Under the pieces are notes generated by a model. It had not been told where the DNA came from. It worked only from the letters and a program-made list of their open reading frames with translations, and did not search any database. This document shows, in pieces, positions 1-6,659 of a stretch of 13,958 nucleotides of DNA. Source of the DNA: Veillonella parvula (GTDB lineage Bacteria > Bacillota > Negativicutes > Veillonellales > Veillonellaceae); NCBI GenBank assembly GCA_947096075.1, contig CAMUQE010000039.1, positions 1 to 13,958 on the forward strand. Direction: 5' to 3'. The translations under genes were made by a program, and so were the position numbers. Numbering within the stretch: position 1 is the stretch's first letter; each line of letters opens with the position of its first letter.

Positions 1-1
1 G

Positions 2-28
2 GACCAGACATTCGCGACACGTCTGGTC
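2..28 (+). terminator. Hairpin upstream of citD (possible terminator of the preceding gene)
   Basis: An 8-bp perfect stem, GACCAGAC at 2-9 pairing with GTCTGGTC at 21-28, encloses an 11-nt loop. Only a short T stretch follows (29-31), so termination would be weak. It could instead be the 3' end of a longer leader element cut by the window edge. It lies about 25 nt before the citD ribosome binding site, so it may be an intra-operon attenuator or processing site. The sequence left of the window is needed to decide. Confidence 0.35.
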
Positions 29-66
29 TTTGCCATTTGATATATTTTTTAGCGAAAGGATGCAAC

Positions 67-336
67 ATGGCACAATTAGTAAAAGCTGCACAAGCTGGCT
101 TCGACGAAAAAAATGATGCATTAGTAACGGTTGAACCGATTGCTAGCGGTATCGAAATTGAATTAACATCCAAAGTTATCCGCCAATACGGCGACCAAAT
201 TAAATCTGTTATCTTAAACACAGTAAAAGAAGCTGGTTTTGATGGCGTAAAAGTAATCGTACAAGATAAAAATGCTTGGGATTACACAATTAAAGCTCGC
301 GTATTAGGCGCATTGGAAAGGGGGAGCAAAGCATAA
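67..336 (+). CDS. citD: Citrate lyase acyl carrier protein (gamma subunit), lacking the usual prosthetic-group serine
   Basis: This 89-residue protein is the small carrier subunit of the citrate lyase complex. In characterised enzymes it carries 2'-(5''-triphosphoribosyl)-3'-dephospho-CoA on a serine and shuttles acetyl and citryl groups between CitF and CitE in the cytoplasm. The ATG at 67 is chosen over an in-frame TTG at 37 because GAAAGGA (54-60) sits at the right distance. The fold signature is present: AGF near residue 10, the KVIRQYGDQI segment, the VQDKNAWDYTIKARV stretch with its conserved DK, and the usual length. The family motif AGTLES(S/G)D reads AGFDEKND here (residues 10-17), so Lys15 replaces the modified serine. 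The first Thr is residue 21 and the first Ser residue 27. Its stop codon (334-336) overlaps the citE start by 1 nt, giving tight coupling. Identity as a CitD homologue is secure; function as a classical carrier is doubtful. Confidence 0.85.
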   Translation: MAQLVKAAQAGFDEKNDALVTVEPIASGIEIELTSKVIRQYGDQIKSVILNTVKEAGFDGVKVIVQDKNAWDYTIKARVLGALERGSKA

Positions 337-1301
337 TGGCTAACGATAAAACATTCCCAGAAGTTAAAACAAATCCATTAACAGAGGCTGCTAAAAAACG
401 CTTGTCTCGTTCCATGATGTTCGTACCTGGTAATACACCTAAAATGATTAACAGTGCTGACATTCACGGCGCTGACTCCATCATGATCGACATCGAAGAT
501 TCCGTGCCTATTACAGAAAAAGATACAGCTCGTCTTTTAACTGCAGAAGCATTGAAATCTCGTAAATTCCGTGCAGAAACCGTTGTTCGTATCAACCATC
601 CTACACAAACTCCTTATGGCTATGACGATCTTGATGTAATCGTTCCAGCTAAACCTGATATGATTCGTTTACCTAAAACTGAAGATGTGTCTGAAGTTGA
701 AATCGTAGCGAAGAAAATTGAAGAAGTAGAAAAAGCTAATGGCTGGCCAGAAGGTACTATCAATATTATCGTAGCTATCGAATCCGTTCGTGGCTTATAC
801 AATGTTCGTGAAATCTGCCATGGCCCTCGCGTAGTTGCTATCGCTCTTGGCGCTGAAGACTATCGTGCAGACCTTCGCACAGGTAAACATAAACCAGCTG
901 TTGAATTGTTGTTCGCTCGTCAAACAATCCTTCATGCCGCGCGTGAAGCAGGTATCCGCGTAATCGATACTGTATTCTCCGACGTGAAAGACCCACAAGG
1001 CTTCCGCGAAGAAGTTGAATTTATTAAAGCTTTGGGCTATGATGGCAAATCTTGTATCCACCCAAGCCAAATTAAAATTATCCACGAAGTATTCACTCCT
1101 GACGAAAAAGAAATCGCTCATTCCGTTAAGGTATTGAACAGCTATGCAGATGCTTTGCGCAATAATAAAGGCGTAATCTCCGTAGATGGTAAAATGATCG
1201 ATGGTCCTATCGTAGTTCGTGCACAACGCGTAGTTGATAAAGCGCGTGCAGCAGGCATTAAAGTTGAATTAGAGGAAGGAGCAGAATACGATGTTAAATA
1301 A
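336..1301 (+). CDS. citE: Citrate lyase beta subunit (citryl-ACP lyase)
   Basis: This 321-residue TIM-barrel protein belongs to the HpcH/HpaI-CitE superfamily. It performs the aldol-type cleavage of the citryl thioester to oxaloacetate and an acetyl thioester, using Mg2+. Visible motifs are RSMMFVPGN (25-33), IEDSV (53-57), VRIN (84-87), RLPKTE (111-116), AIES with the likely metal ligand Glu149, GAEDYRADL with Asp175 (172-180), GYDGKSCIHPSQI near residue 234, and GKMIDGPIVVRAQ near the C-terminus. It aligns closely in my memory with E. coli CitE and no catalytic residue appears lost. An N-terminal extension of about 20 residues makes it slightly longer than usual. The start overlaps the end of citD by 1 nt, and AAGGGGGAGC just upstream provides the ribosome site. 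The 3' end overlaps citF by 11 nt. Related enzymes (citramalate lyase, malyl-CoA lyase-like) share these motifs, so the substrate cannot be fixed from sequence alone. Confidence 0.93.
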   Translation: MANDKTFPEVKTNPLTEAAKKRLSRSMMFVPGNTPKMINSADIHGADSIMIDIEDSVPITEKDTARLLTAEALKSRKFRAETVVRINHPTQTPYGYDDLDVIVPAKPDMIRLPKTEDVSEVEIVAKKIEEVEKANGWPEGTINIIVAIESVRGLYNVREICHGPRVVAIALGAEDYRADLRTGKHKPAVELLFARQTILHAAREAGIRVIDTVFSDVKDPQGFREEVEFIKALGYDGKSCIHPSQIKIIHEVFTPDEKEIAHSVKVLNSYADALRNNKGVISVDGKMIDGPIVVRAQRVVDKARAAGIKVELEEGAEYDVK

Positions 1302-2838
1302 AGTAGGTCGCGATATCCCAACAAATATCCCAGTACTAGAAGGTCGCGAAATATATCAAGGTGAATTCGCTATTGAACCTAAAGCTCATCGCGCAGGTAA
1401 ACCTGTACACATGAGTCGTGTTGGTACTAATAAAGTACTTGCTTCCATCGATGAAGCAATCGAAAAAGCTGGCGTAAAAGATGGCATGACATTGTCCTTC
1501 CATCATCACTTGCGCAATGGCGACTATGTAATGAAAATGGTTATGGAACGCGTTCAAGCAAAAGGCATTAAAGACATTACAATTGCGTCTTCTTCCTTGT
1601 CTCCATGCCACGAATTCTTGGTAGAAATGATTCAAGATGGTACTGTAACAGCTATTGAAACATCTGGCTTGCGCGATCGTCTTGGTAAATTCTTGACTCA
1701 AAACCCAGGCGTATTGAAACGCCCTGTAGTGATTCGTTCCCACGGTGGCCGTGCTCGTGCTATCGAATCTGGCGAAGTTCATATCGACGTAGCTTTCATG
1801 GCTGCTCCTACAGCTGACCCACGTGGTAATGCTACTGGTCGTATGGGTAAATCCGCATGTGGTGCGCTTGGCTATGCTAAAGTTGACTCCCACTATGCAG
1901 ATACAACTGTTATTATCACAGATAACTTGGTTGACTATGTACACAACTATGCAATCCCTCAAACTGACGTAGATTATGTTGTTGAGGTTGAAAGCATTGG
2001 TGATCCAGAAGGTATCGCTTCTGGTGCGGTAGGTTTCACTAAAAACCCTATCCAAATTAAAATTGCTGAATTAGCTGGGGAATTCCTTGACCAAGCTGGC
2101 ATTATTAAAGATGGTTTCGTATTCCAATTGGGCGCTGGTGGTGCTCCATTGACTGTGGCGAAATTCATCGCTGAAAAACTTCGTAAACGCGGTGAAGTAG
2201 GTGGCTTCGCTATCGGTGGTGCTACTGGTATCTTGACTGGTATGCTTGAAGAAGGTTTGATCCGTGCAATTTACGATACTCAAACATTCGATACAACTGC
2301 AGCAGCATCTTTAGATAAAAATCCTGCACACATCGAAATGTCCGCTTCCATGTACGCTAACCCATGGACAGACTGCACTACAAACTACCTAGACGTAGTA
2401 TTCCTTGGTGCTACTGAAATCGACCTTGATTTCAACGTAAACGTAATGACTGACTCCAACGGTGTATTGATGGGCGCTTCTGGCGGTCACTCCGATACAG
2501 CAGCAGGTGCTAAATGCACAGTTATTACTTGCCCATTGATCCGTGGCCGCTTGCCAATGATCCGTGACAAAGTAGCAACTGTAATTACACCAGGCTCCTC
2601 CGTTGACGTACTCGTTACTGAATACGGTATCGCAATCAACCCAGCTCGTACTGATTTGATTGAACGCTTCAAAGATAGCAACTTGCCTATCTACACAATT
2701 GAAGAATTACAACAATTAGCATTCGACTTAGTTGGTAAACCACAAGATATTCCTGTATCTGACAAAGATGAAGACATCATCGCAATCGTAGAATACCGCG
2801 ATGGCTCTATCATCGACGTGGTTCGCAAACCTCTATAA
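1291..2838 (+). CDS. citF: Citrate lyase alpha subunit (citrate:acetyl-ACP transferase)
   Basis: This 515-residue protein is close in length to E. coli CitF (about 510). The alpha subunit exchanges the acetyl group on the carrier for citrate, giving citryl thioester and free acetate. It is a CoA-transferase-fold enzyme of the citrate lyase alpha type. Recognisable blocks are DGMTLSFHHHLRNGDYV (N-terminal third), ASSSLSPCHEFLVE, RSHGGRARAIESGE, GKSACGALGYAKVD, NPAHIEMSASMYANPW, FNVNVMT, the strongly conserved GASGGHSDTAAGAK loop, and ITPGSSVDVLVTEYGIAINPAR. Codon use is strongly biased as in citE. The ATG lies inside the end of citE with AGAGGAAGGAGC upstream, which supports both the start and translational coupling. 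A terminator follows 8 nt after the stop. No citC, citX or citG, needed to make and attach the classical prosthetic group, follows it. Confidence 0.94.
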   Translation: MLNKVGRDIPTNIPVLEGREIYQGEFAIEPKAHRAGKPVHMSRVGTNKVLASIDEAIEKAGVKDGMTLSFHHHLRNGDYVMKMVMERVQAKGIKDITIASSSLSPCHEFLVEMIQDGTVTAIETSGLRDRLGKFLTQNPGVLKRPVVIRSHGGRARAIESGEVHIDVAFMAAPTADPRGNATGRMGKSACGALGYAKVDSHYADTTVIITDNLVDYVHNYAIPQTDVDYVVEVESIGDPEGIASGAVGFTKNPIQIKIAELAGEFLDQAGIIKDGFVFQLGAGGAPLTVAKFIAEKLRKRGEVGGFAIGGATGILTGMLEEGLIRAIYDTQTFDTTAAASLDKNPAHIEMSASMYANPWTDCTTNYLDVVFLGATEIDLDFNVNVMTDSNGVLMGASGGHSDTAAGAKCTVITCPLIRGRLPMIRDKVATVITPGSSVDVLVTEYGIAINPARTDLIERFKDSNLPIYTIEELQQLAFDLVGKPQDIPVSDKDEDIIAIVEYRDGSIIDVVRKPL

Positions 2839-2846
2839 TTAAAATT

Positions 2847-2886
2847 AAAACACTCTCTATGGTCTTCGGACTGTAGAGAGTGTTTT
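2847..2886 (+). terminator. Rho-independent terminator of citDEF
   Basis: AAAACACTCTCTA (2847-2859) pairs perfectly with TAGAGAGTGTTTT (2874-2886). Inside is a nested GTC-TTCG-GAC cap (2862-2871) with a stable TTCG tetraloop. The 3' arm ends in a T run. It begins 8 nt after the citF stop and separates the citrate-lyase cluster from the next gene. Confidence 0.92.
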
Positions 2887-2935
2887 TACGTTGTATCAAA
2901 TAATCGAAAATACTTGTAGTTATGTATATAAATGA

Positions 2936-2964
2936 TTGTTATACTCATAAACATTTGATATACT
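2936..2964 (+). promoter_or_regulatory. Sigma-70-type promoter for the DUF4261/cupin pair
   Basis: A -35 box TTGTTA (2936-2941) and a -10 box TATACT (2959-2964) are separated by exactly 17 bp. Transcription would start near 2971, leaving a leader of about 44 nt before the AGGAGAG ribosome site (3006-3012) and the ATG at 3015. This is the best match in the 128-bp gap after the citF terminator. Confidence 0.65.
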
Positions 2965-3014
2965 ATAAGAGAGGGGGCTTTGTTTTACATTAATTTTTAA
3001 CTTTAGGAGAGAAT

Positions 3015-3890
3015 ATGAGCCAAGTATTTAAACAAGATTTAACAGATGATTCTGTTCGCCCTGGCGGTTTGTTTTTTGTTGAGTTATTAATGCCGAAGCA
3101 GTGTGATATGCCTGACCGCGATACAATGGTAGAGGTATTCACAAAGCATTTAGGCCCTGTTGATTGCTTTAGTTATGGCGCTGAATCTGCTGGTTTTGCA
3201 CCTCAGAATTATAAGGTTCATTATGAAGATAATGATGCCGATGTTCCACCAACATTGATGGTGACGAATTGTGAGAAAATCGACAAACCTGTACTAGATG
3301 ATTTTGAGCGCAGTCAGGTGTGGGATTGTCCAAATGTAGATGAGTTGCTAGATGAGTGCCAATATAGAGTATTTGCTACAGATATGTTAGCTTCGGGTTT
3401 AGAGCCTAAAGAACGGGCTGATATGTTAGTAAAATATGTAGATGCACTGCTAGAGTTATATCCATCTTGTAAGGCCGTTGTCTTTGGTCCATCTCGTAAG
3501 TTCTTAAGTCGAGAAACCATTGAAAATCATCCAGATAAAGCTGTAACTCGTTTTATTTATTATGCCGTAAATGTGCGATATTTTAGCATTCAAGGCACAG
3601 ATGACATGATGGTTGATACGCTTGGTATGAGCACCTTATTCTACCCTGATTTGCAGTATCATTTTCACGGTATGAATCCCGATGAGATTGTAAATCATGC
3701 GTATAGTGTGTTGTACTATATCTTTGAGCACGATAATCCTATTGATGACGGGCAAACGATTGCAGGCTTAGAAAATGGAGATATGAATCCAGATATTAAA
3801 TGGGCGGTTCAGTATGAGGATTCCTTGATTCAACCTCTTCGAACTGTTATAGATATTAATATGGGCGAATATGCATCTGGAACTCGCTAG
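3015..3890 (+). CDS. DUF4261-like protein of unknown function
   Basis: This is a soluble 291-residue protein with no signal peptide or membrane segment. It is acidic and rich in Asp, Glu and aromatic residues. The C-terminal part, from about residue 200, reads like a DUF4261 domain: LGMSTLFYPDLQYHFHGMNP, then EIVNHAYSVLYYIFEHDNPI and DDGQTIAG (245-251). The middle contains a hydrophobic strand and turn, KAVVFGPSRKFL (153-164). I know no defined biochemical role for this family and assign none. The start at 3015 is supported by AGGAGAG 4 nt upstream. A promoter lies at 2936-2964, and the cupin gene starts 28 nt after the stop, so the two probably form one transcript. Codon use is less biased than in citDEF, suggesting modest expression. 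The domain call is from memory of the family pattern and is moderately sure. Confidence 0.7.
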   Translation: MSQVFKQDLTDDSVRPGGLFFVELLMPKQCDMPDRDTMVEVFTKHLGPVDCFSYGAESAGFAPQNYKVHYEDNDADVPPTLMVTNCEKIDKPVLDDFERSQVWDCPNVDELLDECQYRVFATDMLASGLEPKERADMLVKYVDALLELYPSCKAVVFGPSRKFLSRETIENHPDKAVTRFIYYAVNVRYFSIQGTDDMMVDTLGMSTLFYPDLQYHFHGMNPDEIVNHAYSVLYYIFEHDNPIDDGQTIAGLENGDMNPDIKWAVQYEDSLIQPLRTVIDINMGEYASGTR

Positions 3891-3918
3891 TTGTAAATCG
3901 ATGAAAGGTGTGAGCATT

Positions 3919-4275
3919 ATGAATGATCAACGTATTTTTGACATGGAACTTGTGAAAGTCGAAAGTTTGGAGAAAGCTGTTAGGACTCCATTTTATCAAA
4001 CTGATTCCACAGGTGGTTCAGTATGGGTTATTAAACCTGGGCAAACCCTACCAAAGCATTACCATCATAACTCTGATGATATATGGGTTATATTGCAAGG
4101 TAAGGGGGTATTTTATCCAACGCCTGATACAGAGGTGCCTTTTACAAAGGGACAAGTTATAGTATCTAAAAAGGGTGAATGTCATGGCGCAAAAAATACT
4201 GGGACAGAAGATGTTATCTTTGTAAGTATCGTTGCTCCTGTGCCTGCTGATTATGATCCTGTTAGTACAAATTAA
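3919..4275 (+). CDS. Small single-domain cupin protein
   Basis: This 118-residue protein folds as one cupin barrel. Cupin motif 1 is seen as G41...H47-x-H49 followed by S52-D53-D54 and GKG (61-63). Asp at 53/54 stands where the usual metal-binding Glu is found. Motif 2 reads G78-QVIVS-KKG-EC-H89-GAKN93, matching G(X)5PXG(X)2H(X)3N except for Lys in place of Pro. His47, His49, Asp53 or Asp54, and His89 could hold a metal ion. The reaction is unknown; such proteins include sugar or acid isomerases, dioxygenase-like enzymes and sensors. The ATG at 3919 is preferred over upstream in-frame ATGs at 3871 and 3901 because GAAAGGTG (3903-3910) is well placed and the cupin fold begins shortly after. 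It lies 28 nt downstream of the DUF4261-like gene and is followed at once by a strong terminator. Confidence 0.85.
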   Translation: MNDQRIFDMELVKVESLEKAVRTPFYQTDSTGGSVWVIKPGQTLPKHYHHNSDDIWVILQGKGVFYPTPDTEVPFTKGQVIVSKKGECHGAKNTGTEDVIFVSIVAPVPADYDPVSTN

Positions 4276-4279
4276 TATG

Positions 4280-4341
4280 AAAGCACTTTATAGTATTTTC
4301 TTATCTTGTGATAGAGATATATTTATACTATAAAGTGCTTT
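4280..4341 (+). terminator. Strong terminator after the cupin gene
   Basis: A perfect 17-bp stem joins AAAGCACTTTATAGTAT (4280-4296) to its complement at 4325-4341, with a 28-nt loop holding a small TATC/GATA sub-hairpin. T runs follow (TTTTTGTTTT). The A-rich start also makes it usable on the other strand. Confidence 0.9.
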
Positions 4342-4447
4342 TTGTTTTATACAGTCATTCCTAGCAAATATCCTTTTTCTATTTTTAAAGGCCATTATTT
4401 TGGTGTTACTATTCCTATTTGTTATTTCTATATTCTATATAATTCCA

Positions 4448-4476
4448 TTGACAGAGGACTTTTGTTTTCTTAAGAT
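4448..4476 (+). promoter_or_regulatory. Near-consensus promoter of the MFS transporter gene
   Basis: A perfect -35 box TTGACA (4448-4453), a 17-bp spacer and TAAGAT (4471-4476) give a strong sigma-70-type promoter. The expected start is near 4483, about 34 nt before the ATG. The -10 lies inside the left arm of an inverted repeat (4469-4499), which suggests repression. Confidence 0.75.
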
Positions 4477-4499
4477 AGTAAGGTATGTAATATCTTAAG
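4469..4499 (+). promoter_or_regulatory. Probable operator: 9-bp inverted repeat over the -10 and start site
   Basis: CTTAAGATA (4469-4477) and TATCTTAAG (4491-4499) form a perfect inverted repeat with a 13-bp spacer. Arm centres are 22 bp apart, about two helical turns, so a dimer could bind both on one face of the DNA. The left arm contains the -10 box and the right arm lies downstream of the expected start. The left arm would not be transcribed, so this is a DNA site and not an RNA hairpin. The regulator is not identified. Confidence 0.65.
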
Positions 4500-4516
4500 T
4501 AGTAGAAAGGAATTAT

Positions 4517-5830
4517 ATGAACTCATCTACACCAGAGCCTCAAAGTGGGGCCATCGATTTCAAAGACTTTACAAAGCGGCGTATGCTACACGTAGTCTTA
4601 CCTTTATTTATTGTTTCTATTATTGCCTTCTTAGATCGCGTTAATATTGCCTATGCAGGCTTGACCATGAAAGAGAATTTACCATGGTTAACACCAGAGG
4701 TATTCGGTATGGGGGCCGGTATTTTCTTTATAGGCTATGTTTTATTTGAAGTGCCAGCATCCTTAATAGCTGCTCGCTGTAATGCTATGCATTGGGTGGC
4801 TCGTATCATGTTTAGTTGGGGTCTCGTATGTATTCTTATGACGACGATGACTACAGAGTTGGAGTTTTATATTTATCGATTCTTACTCGGTCTATGTGAA
4901 GCCTCTTTATATCCTGTAATTTATTCGTTACTGATACCGAATTGGTTCTTGCCAAAGGAACGTGCGAAAGCGATCTCCTTGATGTTAACATCTTTATTGT
5001 TCTCTAACATCATCGGTGGTCCATTGGCAGGTATCTTACTTGATACAACATTCTTTGGCCTTCATGGGTGGCGCACACTCTTCATCGTTGAAGCTATTCC
5101 AGCTGTTATCTTTGCTTTCATTTTTGCGTTCTGGATGAAAGAACGTCCAGATCATGCATCTTGGGTAACTGATACAGAAAAAGCCTATATCAAGGCTGAA
5201 CTTGAAAAAGAAGAACAACAAAAGCAAGCCATAAAGAAATATACTACTTGGCAAGCGTTAAAAGACCCAAAAGTATTGAGTTTAGCGTTAATCTATTTCT
5301 TGTGGGTTATTGGTTTCTGGGGCTTTAGTTTCTGGATGCCTCAAGTTCTTAAAAGCTTATCTGGATGGCCACCAAGTGTGGTAGCGTGGTCTATTGCTAT
5401 TCCAATGACAGCAGCCTTACTTGTACAAATATACTGTGGTTACTCTTCTGAAAAGCGCAATGAAAAACGTTGGCACGTTGCTACTACATTGTTCATTGGT
5501 ACTATTGGTTTCTTAGCAACACCACACAGTCCATCTCCAGAAGTTAGCTTATTCTTTATATGCTTAACTGCAGTAGGTGTTTACGGTGGTATGGGTGTAT
5601 GGTGGACCATGCCAACAACCTTCTTATCTGGCGCTGCTGCAGCGGGGGCGATGGGACTCATTAACTCTTCAGGTAACATGGGGGGCTGGGTAGGTCCTTA
5701 TATGCTTGGATTCATCAATGGTCACACAGGTAGTTTTGCTTATGGCTACTATGTAATGGGGGCTTGTATGTTCCTTGCTGGTCTATTAATTTTGACACTT
5801 CCAAAATCTATGGAGCATAAAGAGGATTAA
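4517..5830 (+). CDS. MFS transporter, anion:cation symporter (ACS) family
   Basis: This 437-residue integral membrane protein has about 12 hydrophobic segments and a charged cytoplasmic loop between TM6 and TM7 (about residues 212-245, rich in Lys and Glu). The first segment ends in FLDRVNIAYAGLTM (38-51), a hallmark of the ACS family, whose members import tartrate, glucarate/galactarate, 4-hydroxyphenylacetate, phthalate and similar organic anions with protons or Na+. The conserved MFS loop after TM4 is present as PNWFLPKERAKAISLM, and FEVPASLIAARCNAM and GGMGVWWTMPTTFLSG are also typical. The substrate cannot be read from sequence. The hydroxy-acid chemistry of nearby citDEF makes a di- or tricarboxylate attractive, but this is inference. 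The start is supported by AGAAAGGA (4503-4510). It appears monocistronic, with its own regulated promoter. No convincing terminator follows it. Confidence 0.88.
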   Translation: MNSSTPEPQSGAIDFKDFTKRRMLHVVLPLFIVSIIAFLDRVNIAYAGLTMKENLPWLTPEVFGMGAGIFFIGYVLFEVPASLIAARCNAMHWVARIMFSWGLVCILMTTMTTELEFYIYRFLLGLCEASLYPVIYSLLIPNWFLPKERAKAISLMLTSLLFSNIIGGPLAGILLDTTFFGLHGWRTLFIVEAIPAVIFAFIFAFWMKERPDHASWVTDTEKAYIKAELEKEEQQKQAIKKYTTWQALKDPKVLSLALIYFLWVIGFWGFSFWMPQVLKSLSGWPPSVVAWSIAIPMTAALLVQIYCGYSSEKRNEKRWHVATTLFIGTIGFLATPHSPSPEVSLFFICLTAVGVYGGMGVWWTMPTTFLSGAAAAGAMGLINSSGNMGGWVGPYMLGFINGHTGSFAYGYYVMGACMFLAGLLILTLPKSMEHKED

Positions 5831-5836
5831 GTAGAG

Positions 5837-5866
5837 CTATATTATAGATAACTATATTATAGACAA
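5837..5866 (+). repeat. 15-bp tandem repeat of a palindromic unit
   Basis: Two copies of a 15-bp unit (5837-5851 and 5852-5866) differ at a single base (T5849/C5864). Each contains the perfect odd palindrome CTATA-T-TATAG (5837-5847 and 5852-5862). It lies 6 nt after the MFS stop codon. It could be a paired protein-binding site, a weak 3' structure or a simple local duplication. Confidence 0.75.
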
Positions 5867-5908
5867 CTTAATAGGAAAATATTTAACGAATGCTTCAATG
5901 GTGTGATT

Positions 5909-5937
5909 TTGGGTACTATTCAATTTTATGTTACAAT
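5909..5937 (+). promoter_or_regulatory. Candidate promoter of the SAP/DUF6434 gene
   Basis: TTGGGT (5909-5914), 17 bp, then TACAAT (5932-5937) would start transcription near 5944, about 33 nt before the TTG start. The -35 matches at only three positions. A second -10-like TATTAT at 5949-5954 lies nearby, so the exact promoter is unsure. Confidence 0.3.
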
Positions 5938-5976
5938 TTACAAAATAGTATTATTTAAACTTGAGGAGACAGAATA

Positions 5977-6594
5977 TTGAAAGAGTGTAGACCTAAGTTT
6001 GATGAAATTACATCGTTTGATGAATTTAAAAAATATTATTGGTATCGTGATGAACTTTCACAAATATGTAAATCATTAGGATTAGAATATAGGGGAATAA
6101 AACAAGAACTCAATCATATTATTGAGCAGTACTTTAAAGGCGATTTAATTAAAAAATCATCAATAAAAAATAGAAGAAGGCAAGTGGAAACTATTACTTT
6201 AGATACACCATTACTTGAATGTAATTTTTCCTTTAATACGAAGTTTAGAGAATATTTCTCTGATTTAATAGGTGTTTCACGATTTAAATTTAATGCTGAT
6301 ATGGCTACTGCTTGGAGAAAAGTAAAAAGTGAAAAAAATACAAGCTTTACAATTGGAGATTTGCTGAAAGTATATTATGGTGAATCAGATTATGCAAAGT
6401 ATGATAATTCGGTTTGTCAATGGAATCAATTTTTTAAGGATTTTTGTGCAGATGAATCTAGTGGCAATTATTCGAATAAATTAAAAGTAGCATCTATTAT
6501 TTGGAAAGAGGTCAGAGATTCAAAAAATGAAAAAATCTATTCAAAGGATCTTTTAAGTGAATATGCATATAAATTAGAAGCGTATCGCAAGTAG
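5977..6594 (+). CDS. SAP-like / DUF6434-like protein with a TTG start
   Basis: This 205-residue, basic, cytoplasmic protein has no membrane segment. The N-terminus has RPKFDEITSFDEFKKYYWY, then a SAP-like helix-extended-loop-helix at about 26-55 (DELSQICKSLGL, then YRGIKQELNHIIEQYF), a small motif that binds nucleic acid in other proteins. A basic linker follows (IKKSSIKNRRRQ, 58-69). Residues about 80-190 resemble the DUF6434 region often joined to such SAP segments, with FSFNTKFREYFSDLIG and ADMATAWRKVK. Function is unknown; nucleic-acid binding is an inference. TTG at 5977 is taken as start because GAGGAGA (5963-5969) is ideally spaced and the family N-terminus begins there; the next in-frame ATG is far inside. 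Codon use is very A/T-rich (AAA, AAT, TTT, TTA) and unlike citDEF or nifJ, so it is weakly expressed, recently acquired, or both. Confidence 0.75.
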   Translation: MKECRPKFDEITSFDEFKKYYWYRDELSQICKSLGLEYRGIKQELNHIIEQYFKGDLIKKSSIKNRRRQVETITLDTPLLECNFSFNTKFREYFSDLIGVSRFKFNADMATAWRKVKSEKNTSFTIGDLLKVYYGESDYAKYDNSVCQWNQFFKDFCADESSGNYSNKLKVASIIWKEVRDSKNEKIYSKDLLSEYAYKLEAYRK

Positions 6595-6659
6595 AAACAA
6601 CTTGTCATTGCAGAGACGTATGGGAAAACTAGCAATTAAATCTATAATAGAATAATGAT

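Noticed and set aside
37..66. Upstream in-frame TTG start for citD adding 10 residues
   Set aside because: No ribosome site precedes it, the added residues do not match CitD, and GAAAGGA is well placed for the ATG at 67.
1336..2055. Long open frame (239 codons) on the minus strand inside citF
   Set aside because: It is a by-product of biased codon use in citF. The translation is rich in Cys, His and Phe, resembles no protein I know, and has no supporting ribosome site. The same holds for other antisense frames inside citE and nifJ.
3871..3918. Upstream ATG starts (3871, 3901) for the cupin gene
   Set aside because: They lie within or just after the DUF4261-like gene, and GAAAGGTG fits the ATG at 3919 best.
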